DNA of 64,000 nt from Caballeronia ptereochthonis (GTDB taxonomy: Bacteria; Pseudomonadota; Gammaproteobacteria; Burkholderiales; Burkholderiaceae). Of the stretch, positions 16,856 to 25,303 are shown in pieces. The stretch's first letter is position 1, and the number at the start of each line of letters is the position of its first letter. The translations under genes and the position numbers were made by a program. The stretch spans positions 83,916 to 147,915 of the forward strand of contig NZ_FCOB02000022.1 in assembly GCF_001545075.1 (NCBI RefSeq), given 5' to 3'. The notes below the pieces were generated by a model, which saw only the letters and a list, made by a program, of their open reading frames with translations, was not told where the DNA came from and searched no databases.

Positions 16856-18088
16856 TTACTTGCTGCGCTTTTGCCACATCAGCAGCGCCGAATCCCACAG
16901 GCGACCGAACAGGCCCGCCTCCGGCACATCCTGCAGCGCGACGAGCGGGAACTGAGCGATTTCCTTGCCGTCCGCCATCATCTTGACGGTGCCGATCTGC
17001 TGGCCCTTCTTGATCGGCGCGACGAGCAGGTCGTTGTGCGTGACCGTCGGCTTGACCTTGTCGCCCAGGCCCTTCGGCACGGTGATGTACTGATCGGTCG
17101 TGACGCCGGCCTGCACGTTGTTGGTCGCGCCCTTGTACACGCGCGGCGAGTCGATCACCTGATTGGCCTTGTAGAGGCGCAGCGCGTCGTACGCGGTGTA
17201 GCCGTAGTTCAGCATCTTCAGGCTGTCCTGCACGCGGTTGTGCTCTTTCGGCTCGCCCATCATCACGGCGACGAGACGGCGGCTCGCGTCGGGCACGCCG
17301 ACGAGCGAGCGCTTGGCGGTCGCGATCAGGCAATAGCCGGCGGCCTTCGTGTGGCCGGTCTTCAGGCCGTCGACGGTCGGATCGAGCCACAGCAGGCGGT
17401 TGCGGTTCGGCTGCTTGATCTTGTTGTACGTGAAGTCCTTCACCGAGAAGATGCCGTAGTACTCGGGGAAGTCGCGAATCAGGCGCGTCGACAGCACGGC
17501 GAGGTCGCCGGCGGTCGTGTAATGCTGCGGATCGGGCATGCCGTTGACATCGGCGAAGTTGGTGTTCTTCATGCCGATGCGCTTCGCCGCCGCGTTCATC
17601 AGCTGCACGAAGTTGCCTTCGCTGCCGCCGACGAGTTCCGCGAGCGCGATGGCCGCGTCGTTGCCCGACTGCACGATCATGCCGTACACCAGGTCGTGCA
17701 CCGTGACCGGCTTGTTCGCCTCGATGAACATGCGCGACTCGTCCGTCCTCACGCGGCGCACGGCCTCGCTCGGCATGACGGTCTGATCCATGTTGATCTT
17801 CTTCGTCTTCAGCGCGTCGAAGACGAGATACGCGGTCATCAGCTTCGTGAGCGATGCCGGCTCGACGCGCTCATCGGGATTGCCCGATGCGAGCACCTGA
17901 TTGCTGGTTGCATCGACGAGCACCCACGAGCGCGCCGTCACGTCGGGCGGCGGGACTTGCGCGAACGCACTTGCGGCTGCCAGTACGGCGGGCAGCACGA
18001 GTGCGGCCTTGAAGGCGCGGCGATGAATGGCGGAAGCAGTGGACATGGAAACAGCAGGAACAGACAGGCCGGAAGGGAGAAAGCGCAT
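16856..18088 (-). CDS. D-alanyl-D-alanine carboxypeptidase (PBP5/6 type)
   Basis: 410 residues from ATG 18088; a shorter start at 18046 gives a neater signal peptide and cannot be excluded. Signal sequence ends near AAASAFA-Q. Penicillin-binding motifs are SLTK (Ser79, Lys82), SGN and KTGHT. The C-terminal beta domain and amphipathic tail GLFGRLWDSALLMWQKRSK anchor it to the outer face of the inner membrane, as in DacA/DacC. It trims peptidoglycan pentapeptides. A TATAAT box on the minus strand at 18402-18407 could be its -10. Confidence 0.92.
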   Translation of the reverse strand: MRFLPSGLSVPAVSMSTASAIHRRAFKAALVLPAVLAAASAFAQVPPPDVTARSWVLVDATSNQVLASGNPDERVEPASLTKLMTAYLVFDALKTKKINMDQTVMPSEAVRRVRTDESRMFIEANKPVTVHDLVYGMIVQSGNDAAIALAELVGGSEGNFVQLMNAAAKRIGMKNTNFADVNGMPDPQHYTTAGDLAVLSTRLIRDFPEYYGIFSVKDFTYNKIKQPNRNRLLWLDPTVDGLKTGHTKAAGYCLIATAKRSLVGVPDASRRLVAVMMGEPKEHNRVQDSLKMLNYGYTAYDALRLYKANQVIDSPRVYKGATNNVQAGVTTDQYITVPKGLGDKVKPTVTHNDLLVAPIKKGQQIGTVKMMADGKEIAQFPLVALQDVPEAGLFGRLWDSALLMWQKRSK

Positions 18089-18548
18089 AGGATCGATCGG
18101 CAGAAAAAGCATCGGCGCTTCGTCGATGATCGGGGATCTGGGTCGGCGAAACGCGGGTTGAACAGGCGGACCGTCGATGCCGTCCGCGCACTTCGCCAGA
18201 AGGGCGGCACGCGCGGTGCCGCGGCGAAGAAGCGCTCATTCGACAGACGGCCGCGCTATCGGTTCTCAAACGGTTCTCAAACGTTTGGCTTGGGCGTTCG
18301 TCGCGTGGACCGGCGCTCGGGGCCGGCGCATCGGCGTCGAACGACGCATCGCGCGACGCCGCTCGAGCGAAACAAAGGCTGCGGCGAAAAAATTCTGCGC
18401 CATTATACGCGTCGCGCGCCGCCGGATTCCTGCGAATCTGCCTACATGTCGCGCGAATCGATGCTTTTCGGTACGTCGAAAGCAACGCGGCGCAAGCCTT
18501 CGAAAGCCTTGCGCCGCGGGGAATGCTCGGGAACGAGTCGATGACGCG
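18089..18548. other. intergenic region upstream of the dacA-like gene
   Basis: 460 bp without a convincing gene. Contents: two tandem 11-bp copies of CGGTTCTCAAA (18260-18281), a minus-strand TATAAT at 18402-18407, and a 10-bp-stem inverted repeat at 18487-18517 just past the hydrolase stop. A frame reading 18266-18562 on the minus strand is Arg-rich and unlikely. Confidence 0.55.
18487..18517 (-). terminator. hairpin downstream of alpha/beta hydrolase
   Basis: Perfect 10-bp arms GCGGCGCAAG and CTTGCGCCGC with an 11-base loop, 32 bp after the hydrolase stop. It lacks a strong U-tract, so it may be a weak or assisted terminator. Confidence 0.45.
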
Positions 18549-19175
18549 TCAGCGCCACGCATCGACGATCACGCGCTTCAGGATATGCAGCTTGCGGTGG
18601 AAGAAGTGCTCGCCGCCCGGAATCACGACGACCGGTAGTTCCTGCGGCCGCGCCCAGTCGTACACGGACTGGATGGGCACGGTGTCGTCCACTTCGCCGT
18701 GAATCACGAGCGTGGTCTCGGGCACGGGCACGACGTCCCAGCGGCTCGCCGCCGTGCCGACGAACACCATGCGCTCGATCGGCTTGCCCGCCTCGTGCAT
18801 GCGCTTCGCGACATGCGACAGCACGAACGTGCCGAACGAAAAGCCCGCGAGCACGATCGGCACGTCGGCTTGGCCCGGCTGCGCGCGCATGTGGTCGATC
18901 ACCGCGAGCAGGTCGTCCTGTTCGCCGGTGCCGTTGTCGTGCTCGCCCGCGGTCTGCCCGACGCCGCGGAAATTCGAGCGGTAAGTCGTGTAGCCGAGCT
19001 GCACGAAGGTGCGCGCGAGCGTCTGCGCGACCTTGTTGTCCATCGTGCCGCCGAACAGCGGGTGTGGATGCGCGACGAGCGCGATGCCCCGCGGCGCGCC
19101 TTCCGTGCGATCCAGCGCGACTTCGATCTTGCCGACGGGACCGTCGATCAGGAATTTTTCGGTTTGCGCGTTCAT
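18549..19175 (-). CDS. alpha/beta hydrolase (COG2945 type)
   Basis: 208 residues. HPHPLFGGTMDNKV near residue 36 and the nucleophile elbow GFSFGTF near 112, with the final His in GGEHFFHRK, form a Ser-Asp-His triad with Asp of HGEVDD. No signal peptide, so cytosolic. Substrate unknown; the family resembles dienelactone-hydrolase-like proteins. Its ATG overlaps the ferredoxin stop by 4 bp, so the two are translated together. Confidence 0.87.
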   Translation of the reverse strand: MNAQTEKFLIDGPVGKIEVALDRTEGAPRGIALVAHPHPLFGGTMDNKVAQTLARTFVQLGYTTYRSNFRGVGQTAGEHDNGTGEQDDLLAVIDHMRAQPGQADVPIVLAGFSFGTFVLSHVAKRMHEAGKPIERMVFVGTAASRWDVVPVPETTLVIHGEVDDTVPIQSVYDWARPQELPVVVIPGGEHFFHRKLHILKRVIVDAWR

Positions 19176-19501
19176 GCCGGTTGATCGATGAGGAGACGTT
19201 CGACGACCTTGCCGTTGACCAGATGCGAATCGACGATCTCGTCGATGTCGGTTTCATCGACATACGTGTACCACGTGCCTTCCGGATACACGACCACGAC
19301 CGGCCCCAGCTCACAGCGGTCGAGACATCCCGCCTTGTTGATGCGCACCTTGCCCTCGCCCGCGAGGCCCAGCTGCTTCACGCGCTTTTTCGCGTGCTCC
19401 TGCATGGCCTGCGCGTTGCAGTTCGCGCAGCTCGGGCGCGGCGCGTCGGCGTCACGCTGGTTCAGGCAGAAGAACACGTGATACTTGTAGAAGGAATCCA
19501 T
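19172..19501 (-). CDS. thioredoxin-like [2Fe-2S] ferredoxin
   Basis: 109 residues. YHVFFCLNQRD, SCANCNAQ, and KAGCLDRCELGPVVVVYPEGTWY give the Cys spacing of the thioredoxin-fold 2Fe-2S ferredoxins (COG3411, related to the NuoE cluster domain). A cytosolic electron carrier; partner unknown. Coupled by a 4-bp overlap to the downstream hydrolase. Confidence 0.87.
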   Translation of the reverse strand: MDSFYKYHVFFCLNQRDADAPRPSCANCNAQAMQEHAKKRVKQLGLAGEGKVRINKAGCLDRCELGPVVVVYPEGTWYTYVDETDIDEIVDSHLVNGKVVERLLIDQPA

Positions 19502-19594
19502 GAGCGCGATGCGATGAGAGTGTCGGTCGATTATAGCGAGCGATGTTCGTGCCCGCTGCGACCAGAGTGGGCGCTTCGGCGCTTTGCCCCGGTT

Positions 19595-20758
19595 TCACGC
19601 GGAGCGCCGGGCGCGCCGGCGCGCGAGCCAGGCATGCTCCGCCGCCGATGCGAGCCAGCCGAGCGCCGCATAGGGCCACACCCACGAGAGCCAGTGCGCG
19701 AGCCCGTTGAAGTGCAGATAGCGCCCCTGTCGCCAGTCGGCGAGCACGATGTCGAAGTACGGATTCACCGGCAGCAGATTGACGAGCGCGAGCGACAGCA
19801 CGAGCGCGGCGCCCGCGAGGGCCGCGCGCAGCCCGCGCGGCAGCGACACCGACAGCACGCCCGCCACCGTAGCGATGCCGATGCCTTCCAGCGCGCCGTC
19901 CGTGGCCCAGTCGAAGGTCAGGCCCGCGCGCGATTGCAGGAACGCGGCGCCCGCTTTCGCGAAGAGCGTCATCGCGATCAGGCCGAGCATCAGCCGGATG
20001 CGCGGTGCGCGCCTGCGCGTGAGCAGCGTCGCGAGCACGAGCGCGGCGAACAGGCTGCTCGACGTGATGAGCGCTTCCCACGCGTCGTCGGGCAGGAGCG
20101 CGCCGAGCCGGTCCGGCCAGCTTTCGACGTCCCACGCGGCGGGCGTCCACGCGAGGATCGCGTCCTGCATCGCTGGATCGAGCCCGTCCCACAGCGCACG
20201 CGGCAGGTCGCCGCCGCCGAAGAGATAGGGCGCGGGGAACATCGTCGCGAAGGGCCACAGCGCCGACAGGCCGATGACATACGCCGCGTCGCGCTCGAAC
20301 CACGTGAAGCGGATGCGCCTGAGCAAGCCTCTGTCGAGCAGCGCGCTGGTCGCGGGCGCGATCAGCACGCCGCCGACAAGGGCGCCGAACGCATTCGCGG
20401 CGAGATCGAGATTCGAGGCGACGCGCGTCGGCAGATAAGTCTGGATTGCCTCCATCGTGCCGGAAAGCAGCGCGCCGCCGAGCAGCGCCGCGCCCACGGC
20501 GGGCGTGCCGCGAAAGCGCGGATAAAGCGCGAGCACGATCAGCGCGCCGAGCGGCATGTAGCCGAGCACGTTGGTGACGACATCGAAGACCGTCAGATAT
20601 TGCGGCAGCGGATCGGTGAGATACGCGAACGGGCTGAGCCCGAGCGAGCGCCAGCCGGAAAACGGATACAGCGATCCATAGACGACGAGCGCCGCGTATG
20701 CGCCGAGCGCCTGCCGGGAAAACGCCGACGGGCGGCGCTGCCATTGCTTGATCGTCAT
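19595..20758 (-). CDS. VanZ-family membrane protein
   Basis: 387 residues from ATG 20758; a TTG at 20800 is possible. The first 130 residues are the VanZ-like part (LYPFSGWR, DVVTNVLGYMPLG, SGTMEAIQTYLPTRVASNLDLAANAFGALVG), followed by further membrane segments to a basic C-terminus RRRARRSA. About ten hydrophobic stretches. VanZ gives low-level teicoplanin resistance in enterococci; the role in proteobacteria is unknown. It lies 49 bp downstream of the MCE transporter operon on the same strand and may be its last gene. Confidence 0.78.
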   Translation of the reverse strand: MTIKQWQRRPSAFSRQALGAYAALVVYGSLYPFSGWRSLGLSPFAYLTDPLPQYLTVFDVVTNVLGYMPLGALIVLALYPRFRGTPAVGAALLGGALLSGTMEAIQTYLPTRVASNLDLAANAFGALVGGVLIAPATSALLDRGLLRRIRFTWFERDAAYVIGLSALWPFATMFPAPYLFGGGDLPRALWDGLDPAMQDAILAWTPAAWDVESWPDRLGALLPDDAWEALITSSSLFAALVLATLLTRRRAPRIRLMLGLIAMTLFAKAGAAFLQSRAGLTFDWATDGALEGIGIATVAGVLSVSLPRGLRAALAGAALVLSLALVNLLPVNPYFDIVLADWRQGRYLHFNGLAHWLSWVWPYAALGWLASAAEHAWLARRRARRSA

Positions 20759-20807
20759 GAGCCGCCCGGACGCCTCCGCCCTGTGCGGATGGTAAAACAA
20801 CCCAATA

Positions 20808-21434
20808 TCATCGGGACGCGGAAAGCGGTTGCGCGGCGAGCCACGCGCTGAGTTGAGCGATGACGTCGTCCGATGCGGCGGCGAGCGCCCGCGCCCCGCC
20901 GGATGCGTCGCCGGTCGGCGCGGGCGCGCTCGCGGCGAAGCTGCGCTGGCCGACCACGCGCCCCTGCTGCGTGAGCGTCACGCGCACGGACACGAGGCCG
21001 TGGCTCTGCTCGGGCGCATCGAAGACCTGCTCGAAGCTCGTCAGTTCGACTTCGAGCAGCGGCACGGCGCGCACCGGATCGGCGCCCGACAGGATCGGGC
21101 CGCGCGCCGCGAGCGCCTCGCGCAGGCGCTGTGTCAGCAGTTGCGCGGGCGGCATCGTCCAGTGGCTGTTCGAATAGCTGCCGGTGCGCTGCGCGTCCAC
21201 GTAGCTCAGGCGATACGCGAAGGCATCGGTTTCGAGGCTGCGCGGCGCGGCCACGGCCAGCACTTTCACCGGCGGCATCGGCAAGGCGCTGGCCGTCGCG
21301 TTCGCGGCGGGCGGCGCGCCCAGGTCGTAGTGCGCGTTGGGCATCGCGCTCGGCGTCGATCCGCAGCCTGCGAGCAGCGTGACGCAGGCGAGCGCGCACG
21401 CCGCGATTCCTAGTTTCAAATCGAAGTTTGCCAT
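20808..21434 (-). CDS. ABC-type transport auxiliary lipoprotein (PqiC/MlaD-associated)
   Basis: 208 residues with a lipobox LLAGC (Cys24). The domain beginning YDLGAPP and LPMPPVKVLAVAAPRSLETDAFAYRLSY is that of the ABC transport auxiliary component family that accompanies MCE operons (PqiC-like). Expected at the outer membrane, receiving lipid or docking the MCE ring. It follows the MCE gene by 13 bp. Confidence 0.87.
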   Translation of the reverse strand: MANFDLKLGIAACALACVTLLAGCGSTPSAMPNAHYDLGAPPAANATASALPMPPVKVLAVAAPRSLETDAFAYRLSYVDAQRTGSYSNSHWTMPPAQLLTQRLREALAARGPILSGADPVRAVPLLEVELTSFEQVFDAPEQSHGLVSVRVTLTQQGRVVGQRSFAASAPAPTGDASGGARALAAASDDVIAQLSAWLAAQPLSASR

Positions 21435-21447
21435 GTCGTTTTCTCGA

Positions 21448-22407
21448 TCAATGCGCCGGCTGCGCGGGCCATGCGAAACCCGGCTCGCCCGGCCCGGGCG
21501 CCTGCTGCGGCGCGCCGAACAGCACGCTGCGCGGATTGGTGCTGAACGCGTCGGCGGCGCGGTCGATCGAGCGCGCGGCGGCGCTCACGTCGTCGCTGAA
21601 CGAATAGAAGCGCGGCAGCGCCTCGAAGCCCACGCGCGCCGTCACGAAGCGCAGCGATTCGTTCATGTCCGAGAGCGCCGCGCTCGCGTCCTCCGCGGCC
21701 TTGCCCGCCTTGTTCAGATTGGTGACGAACGGGCCGTCCGGACGATTCAGGTTCTGCACGAGCTGATTGGTCGATGCGAGGGTGGTGTTGATCTGCTTCA
21801 GCGTCTGCGGCAATTGCGCCGTCGCGGGCTGGACCTGGCTCGCGAGCGTCGCGATGCCGTCCGCCGCGCCCTTCAGGCTCTTCGTCGTTTCCATGAGTTG
21901 ATCGCGCACGTCATCGGAGAGGAACTTGTCGGCGTCGTCGGACAGGCGCTCGAACTTTTTCAGGATGATGTCGCCGCGCTGCTGCAGTTGCTCGAACAGG
22001 CCCGGACGCATCGGCACCTCGGCGACGTGCTGTGGCGACGACGCGAGCGGGCTGGGGTTGCTGCCGGTGTCGTCGAGCTGCACGAACGCGATGCCGGTCA
22101 CGCCCTGAAAGCCGAGCGTCGCGAAGGTCGAGTGCGTCATCGGCGCGTTCTGGTCGACGAGAATGCGGATGCGGATCTGCCCTGGATGGGCGCGATCGAA
22201 GCGGATCGATTCCACCTTGCCGACGCCCAGACCGCGATAGCGCACGGCGGCGTCCGTGAAGAGCCCGGTGACGTTGGTGCGCGCGATCAGGTCGTAAGGC
22301 ACGCGCACGGTGCGATCCACGTTGAAGAAGAACACGGCGAACGCGATGGCCAGCACGAGGACGATCGTGAAAAGCCCGGTCCAGAACGCATGTGATTTGT
22401 TTTCCAT
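21448..22407 (-). CDS. MlaD-family (MCE) lipid transport protein
   Basis: 319 residues. One N-terminal membrane helix (FWTGLFTIVLVLAIAFAVFFF), a single MCE domain (residues about 40-120, RTNVTGLFTDAAVRYRGLGVGKV), and a long helical C-terminal region for hexamer tube formation. Substrate-binding subunit of an inner-membrane ABC lipid transporter. It lies 53 bp after the ATPase gene. No MlaC-like gene is in the cluster. Confidence 0.92.
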   Translation of the reverse strand: MENKSHAFWTGLFTIVLVLAIAFAVFFFNVDRTVRVPYDLIARTNVTGLFTDAAVRYRGLGVGKVESIRFDRAHPGQIRIRILVDQNAPMTHSTFATLGFQGVTGIAFVQLDDTGSNPSPLASSPQHVAEVPMRPGLFEQLQQRGDIILKKFERLSDDADKFLSDDVRDQLMETTKSLKGAADGIATLASQVQPATAQLPQTLKQINTTLASTNQLVQNLNRPDGPFVTNLNKAGKAAEDASAALSDMNESLRFVTARVGFEALPRFYSFSDDVSAAARSIDRAADAFSTNPRSVLFGAPQQAPGPGEPGFAWPAQPAH

Positions 22408-22460
22408 CGGCAGGTTCCTTTGACTTCCCGGCAGCGTCGGCCCCGGGCCGCGTGACGCGG

Positions 22461-23339
22461 CTACTTGTTGACGGCGATCGGCGCGTCCTCGAGCGCGGCC
22501 GCGGGCAGCTTCGCGCGGCGCTCGGGCGGCAACGCCTGCAGCGCGCGGCGTCCGCGCCGCCCGAGAAAATACTCGCGAATGAACGGATGATCCACCGCGC
22601 AGGCCTCCTCCACCGGCGCCGCGACGAGCACGCGCTTCTCCGCCAGCACGGCGACGCGCGTGGAAAGCGCGACCATCGTATCGAGATCGTGCGTGACCAG
22701 CACGACGGTCAGGCCGAGCGCGCGATGCAGCGTGGCGATCAGATCGACGAACTCGTCGGAGGCCTTCGGATCGAGGCCGGCCGTGGGCTCGTCGAGAAAC
22801 AGCAGCTCGGGCTCGAGCGCGATCGCCCGCGCGATGCCCACGCGCTTGACCATGCCGCCCGACAGCGCCGAAGGCATCTTGCTCGCGTGCTTGCACGACA
22901 GGCCGACCATCTCGAGCTTGAGCATCACGAACTCGCGGATCAGGTCCTCGGGAATCTTGCCGAGCTCGCGAAACGGCTGCGCGATGTTGTCGTACACAGT
23001 CAGCGACGAGAACAGCGCGCCTTGCTGGAACATCATGCCGGAGCGCGTGCGCAGCATCTTCGCGGTTTCGTCGTCCATGCGCGCCCATTCCTCGCCGAGC
23101 ACGCGAATGGTGCCGGAAGTCGGCGATTCGAGCCCGAGAATCTGCCGCACGAGCGTCGTCTTGCCCGAACCCGAGCCGCCCAGCAACGCGACGATCTCGC
23201 CGCGCCGCACGTCGAGATTCAGATGCTCGTGGATCACCGTGCGTCCGTAGCGCTTCGTCAGATCGCGTACCTCGATCACCGGCTCCGCGATGACGGGCGG
23301 CGGCTGGTGGCGAACGGCGGTGGCGAGCGTGGTCGACAT
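22461..23339 (-). CDS. MlaF-like ABC transporter ATP-binding protein
   Basis: 292 residues. Walker A GGSGSGKTT, signature ALSGGMVKRVGIARA and Walker B LLFLDEPTAGLDP, with the switch His in VLVTHD. The region after the D-loop matches lipid-transport (Mkl/MlaF) ATPases. A C-terminal extension of about 45 residues ends EDAPIAVNK. It starts 4 bp after the permease stop. Confidence 0.93.
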   Translation of the reverse strand: MSTTLATAVRHQPPPVIAEPVIEVRDLTKRYGRTVIHEHLNLDVRRGEIVALLGGSGSGKTTLVRQILGLESPTSGTIRVLGEEWARMDDETAKMLRTRSGMMFQQGALFSSLTVYDNIAQPFRELGKIPEDLIREFVMLKLEMVGLSCKHASKMPSALSGGMVKRVGIARAIALEPELLFLDEPTAGLDPKASDEFVDLIATLHRALGLTVVLVTHDLDTMVALSTRVAVLAEKRVLVAAPVEEACAVDHPFIREYFLGRRGRRALQALPPERRAKLPAAALEDAPIAVNK

Positions 23340-23343
23340 TCGT

Positions 23344-24471
23344 TTATAGCCCCACGTTCTGGAACAGGATCGCGAACACCGCGTCCGCCAGAATCACGAT
23401 GGTGATCGACGTAACGACGGACGTCGTCGTGCCTTCGCCGAGGCTCTGCGAATTCGCCTTGATGCGAAAGCCGAAGTGACACGCGGCGAGCGCGATCAGC
23501 ATGCCGAACACGACGCCCTTGCCGAGCCCGATCCAGAGATTCGCGATCGGCACGACCGACGGCAGCGAGCGGATGAAGAAATTCATGTCGATGGACAACA
23601 CGAGCTTCGCCGCGAGCGCGCCGCCCGTCAACGCGATGATGTTGGTCCACATGACGAGCAGCGGCATCGCGATGCCGAGCGCGATCACGCGCGGCAGCAC
23701 GAGCCGAAGGCCGTGCGGGATGCCCATGACCTGCATCGCGTCGAGCTCCTCGGTGACGCGCATCACGCCGATCTGCGCGGTGATGGCGGAGCCCGAGCGC
23801 CCGGCCACGAGAATCGCGGAGAGCACCGGCCCGAGCTCGCGGATCACCGACAGCCCGAGGATGTTCACGATGTACTGGTTCGCGCCGAACACGCGCAACT
23901 GCTGCGCGGACAGGTAGCTCAGCACGATGCCGATCAGAAACGCGACGAGCGCGGTGATCGCGAGCGCCTGCGCGCCGGCGCTATAGATGTTGGCGGAGAT
24001 CTCGGTCCAGGGAATGCGCGTCGGACGCCGCACGAGCCCGAAGAGATCGAGCATGAAGCCGCCGAACATCGCGAGGCCGCCGTAGAGATGATCGAAGAAC
24101 GTGAAGATCAGCTGGCCCAGGCGCGTGACCGGATCGACGCGATCGACGGGCTCGGGCTCCTCGCGCTCGGCATCGAGCAGCGCGACGCGCTCGAAGATTT
24201 CGCGCTGCGTATCGGAAAGCGCGATGGTTGCGGGCATCTTCCGTCCCCAGACGCGCCACAGCGCCTGGCCGCCGACGTGATCGAGCCGCTCGACGGAAAG
24301 CAGATCCCACTGGCCGATCGCCTCGCGCCCGATGGCGCGCAGCCGTCGCGTGACGCCGCTCTTGGCGCGGTCGCGGGCGAGCGCGAGCGCGGTCCACTGG
24401 CCCGAGAGCCGGACCACCTTGCCCTGCTGACCGGCTTCCACTCTTAGGCGCGGCGGCGTGTCGAAGTCCAA
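23344..24471 (-). CDS. MlaE-family permease with N-terminal STAS-like domain
   Basis: 375 residues from a TTG at 24471; no in-frame ATG precedes the conserved region and the sequence LDFDTPPRL matches the family's usual N-terminus, so the weak start is accepted. Residues 1-110 form a STAS/MlaB-like domain fused to the MlaE permease (RELGPVLSAILVAGRSGSAITAQIGVMRVTEELDAM). First gene of permease-ATPase-MCE-lipoprotein. Direction of lipid flow cannot be told. Confidence 0.9.
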   Translation of the reverse strand: MDFDTPPRLRVEAGQQGKVVRLSGQWTALALARDRAKSGVTRRLRAIGREAIGQWDLLSVERLDHVGGQALWRVWGRKMPATIALSDTQREIFERVALLDAEREEPEPVDRVDPVTRLGQLIFTFFDHLYGGLAMFGGFMLDLFGLVRRPTRIPWTEISANIYSAGAQALAITALVAFLIGIVLSYLSAQQLRVFGANQYIVNILGLSVIRELGPVLSAILVAGRSGSAITAQIGVMRVTEELDAMQVMGIPHGLRLVLPRVIALGIAMPLLVMWTNIIALTGGALAAKLVLSIDMNFFIRSLPSVVPIANLWIGLGKGVVFGMLIALAACHFGFRIKANSQSLGEGTTTSVVTSITIVILADAVFAILFQNVGL

Positions 24472-24575
24472 GGATCGATGGCGCGGTGAGACGCGGTTAA
24501 AGGGGAAAGGACATTGTAGCGAAGGTTGGTTTGGGGGCGGGGGATGGCGGGACGAGCGGAAATCATTCCGAAGTT

Positions 24576-24596
24576 CCAAGATCCAAGATCCAAGAT
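24576..24596 (+). repeat. three tandem copies of CCAAGAT
   Basis: Exact 7-bp unit three times, 72-92 bp before the antitoxin start and close to a possible promoter (TTGCGC at 24610-24615, TATGAT at 24635-24640). It may be an operator for toxin-antitoxin autoregulation, or a simple repeat. Confidence 0.75.
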
Positions 24597-24667
24597 AGGA
24601 ATTTCCGCCTTGCGCTGCATTCAAGTCGTTGCGCTATGATGAATCCAACAATTCTGGTGCGAAAGCA

Positions 24668-24859
24668 ATGGACGCAAGACTGGATCCTCTGATTCACGAG
24701 TTCGACACCCTGGAAGACGCAGATCGCTATGACAAATGGTTTCGGGCCGAGGTGGAAGCGTCCCTGTCGGACCCTGCACCATCCATCGCACACGATCAAG
24801 TGTTTGCTGAAATGGATGCGCTGATCGCAGCAAAACGCAAGGCGAGAAATGCTCGTTGA
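24668..24859 (+). CDS. antitoxin / stability determinant (RelB-StbD-like)
   Basis: 63 residues, acidic, with the pattern LDPLIHEFDTLEDADRYDKWFRAEVEASL and SIAHDQVFAEMDALI seen in short antitoxins paired with ParE/RelE toxins. ATG at 24668 begins the conserved MDARLDPLI; upstream in-frame residues to 24629 overlap the promoter. It overlaps the toxin by 11 bp. GC is lower than in surrounding genes, consistent with horizontal gain. Confidence 0.83.
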   Translation: MDARLDPLIHEFDTLEDADRYDKWFRAEVEASLSDPAPSIAHDQVFAEMDALIAAKRKARNAR

Positions 24860-25133
24860 CTGGCGGCCGCGTGCACGTAGGCGGCTCAAGGAAATCTACG
24901 AGTACATCGAAGAACGTGACCCACAGGCAGCTGAAAATCTGGTCGGTTTAATCAGGGAAGCAGTCACGACACTGGCGGAAAACCCGTACATCTACCGACG
25001 CGGACGCGTTTCGAACACCCGGGAGATGATTGTTCATCCAAACTACCTCGTGATTTACCGCGTGACTGATCGCATCATCGTTCTTAATGTGTTGCACGCG
25101 CGGCGTCGTTATCCAACGGACAACGACGTATGA
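24849..25133 (+). CDS. ParE/RelE-family toxin
   Basis: 94 residues, the normal size. DWRPRARRRLKEIYEYIEERDPQAAENLV, LAENPYIYRRGRVSNTREMIVHPNYLVIYRV and VLHARRRYP are the ParE-type core; the last motif holds the conserved Arg. It either poisons gyrase (ParE) or cleaves ribosomal mRNA (RelE); sequence favours the ParE side. Its stop overlaps the ATG of an HTH remnant. Confidence 0.87.
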   Translation: MLVDWRPRARRRLKEIYEYIEERDPQAAENLVGLIREAVTTLAENPYIYRRGRVSNTREMIVHPNYLVIYRVTDRIIVLNVLHARRRYPTDNDV

Positions 25134-25255
25134 CCACCTCCGCGGTGAACCAGATTGAACAGTCGATCACCAGCGAGAAGCATTCGCCATCGCTCGATAT
25201 CCTCGACAGATACGCTACGGCTTGCGGCAAGACGCTGCGCATCGCGTTCGTGTGA
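25130..25255 (+). pseudogene. C-terminal remnant of an XRE-family HTH antitoxin
   Basis: A 41-codon frame starts at an ATG overlapping the toxin stop (ATGA). It contains QSITSEKHSPSLDILDRYA and ends GKTLRIAFV, very like the last helices of XRE antitoxins (the usual pattern is IE-x-GKHSP-x-L-x-TL-x-RYA-x-A-x-G). The helix-turn-helix itself is absent, so this is either decay of a second toxin-antitoxin module or a tiny third gene. Confidence 0.55.
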
Positions 25256-25303
25256 CATTCTCGCGGAGGTAGCGATGCTCATCGCGCCGCTACAATACCC
25301 GCC

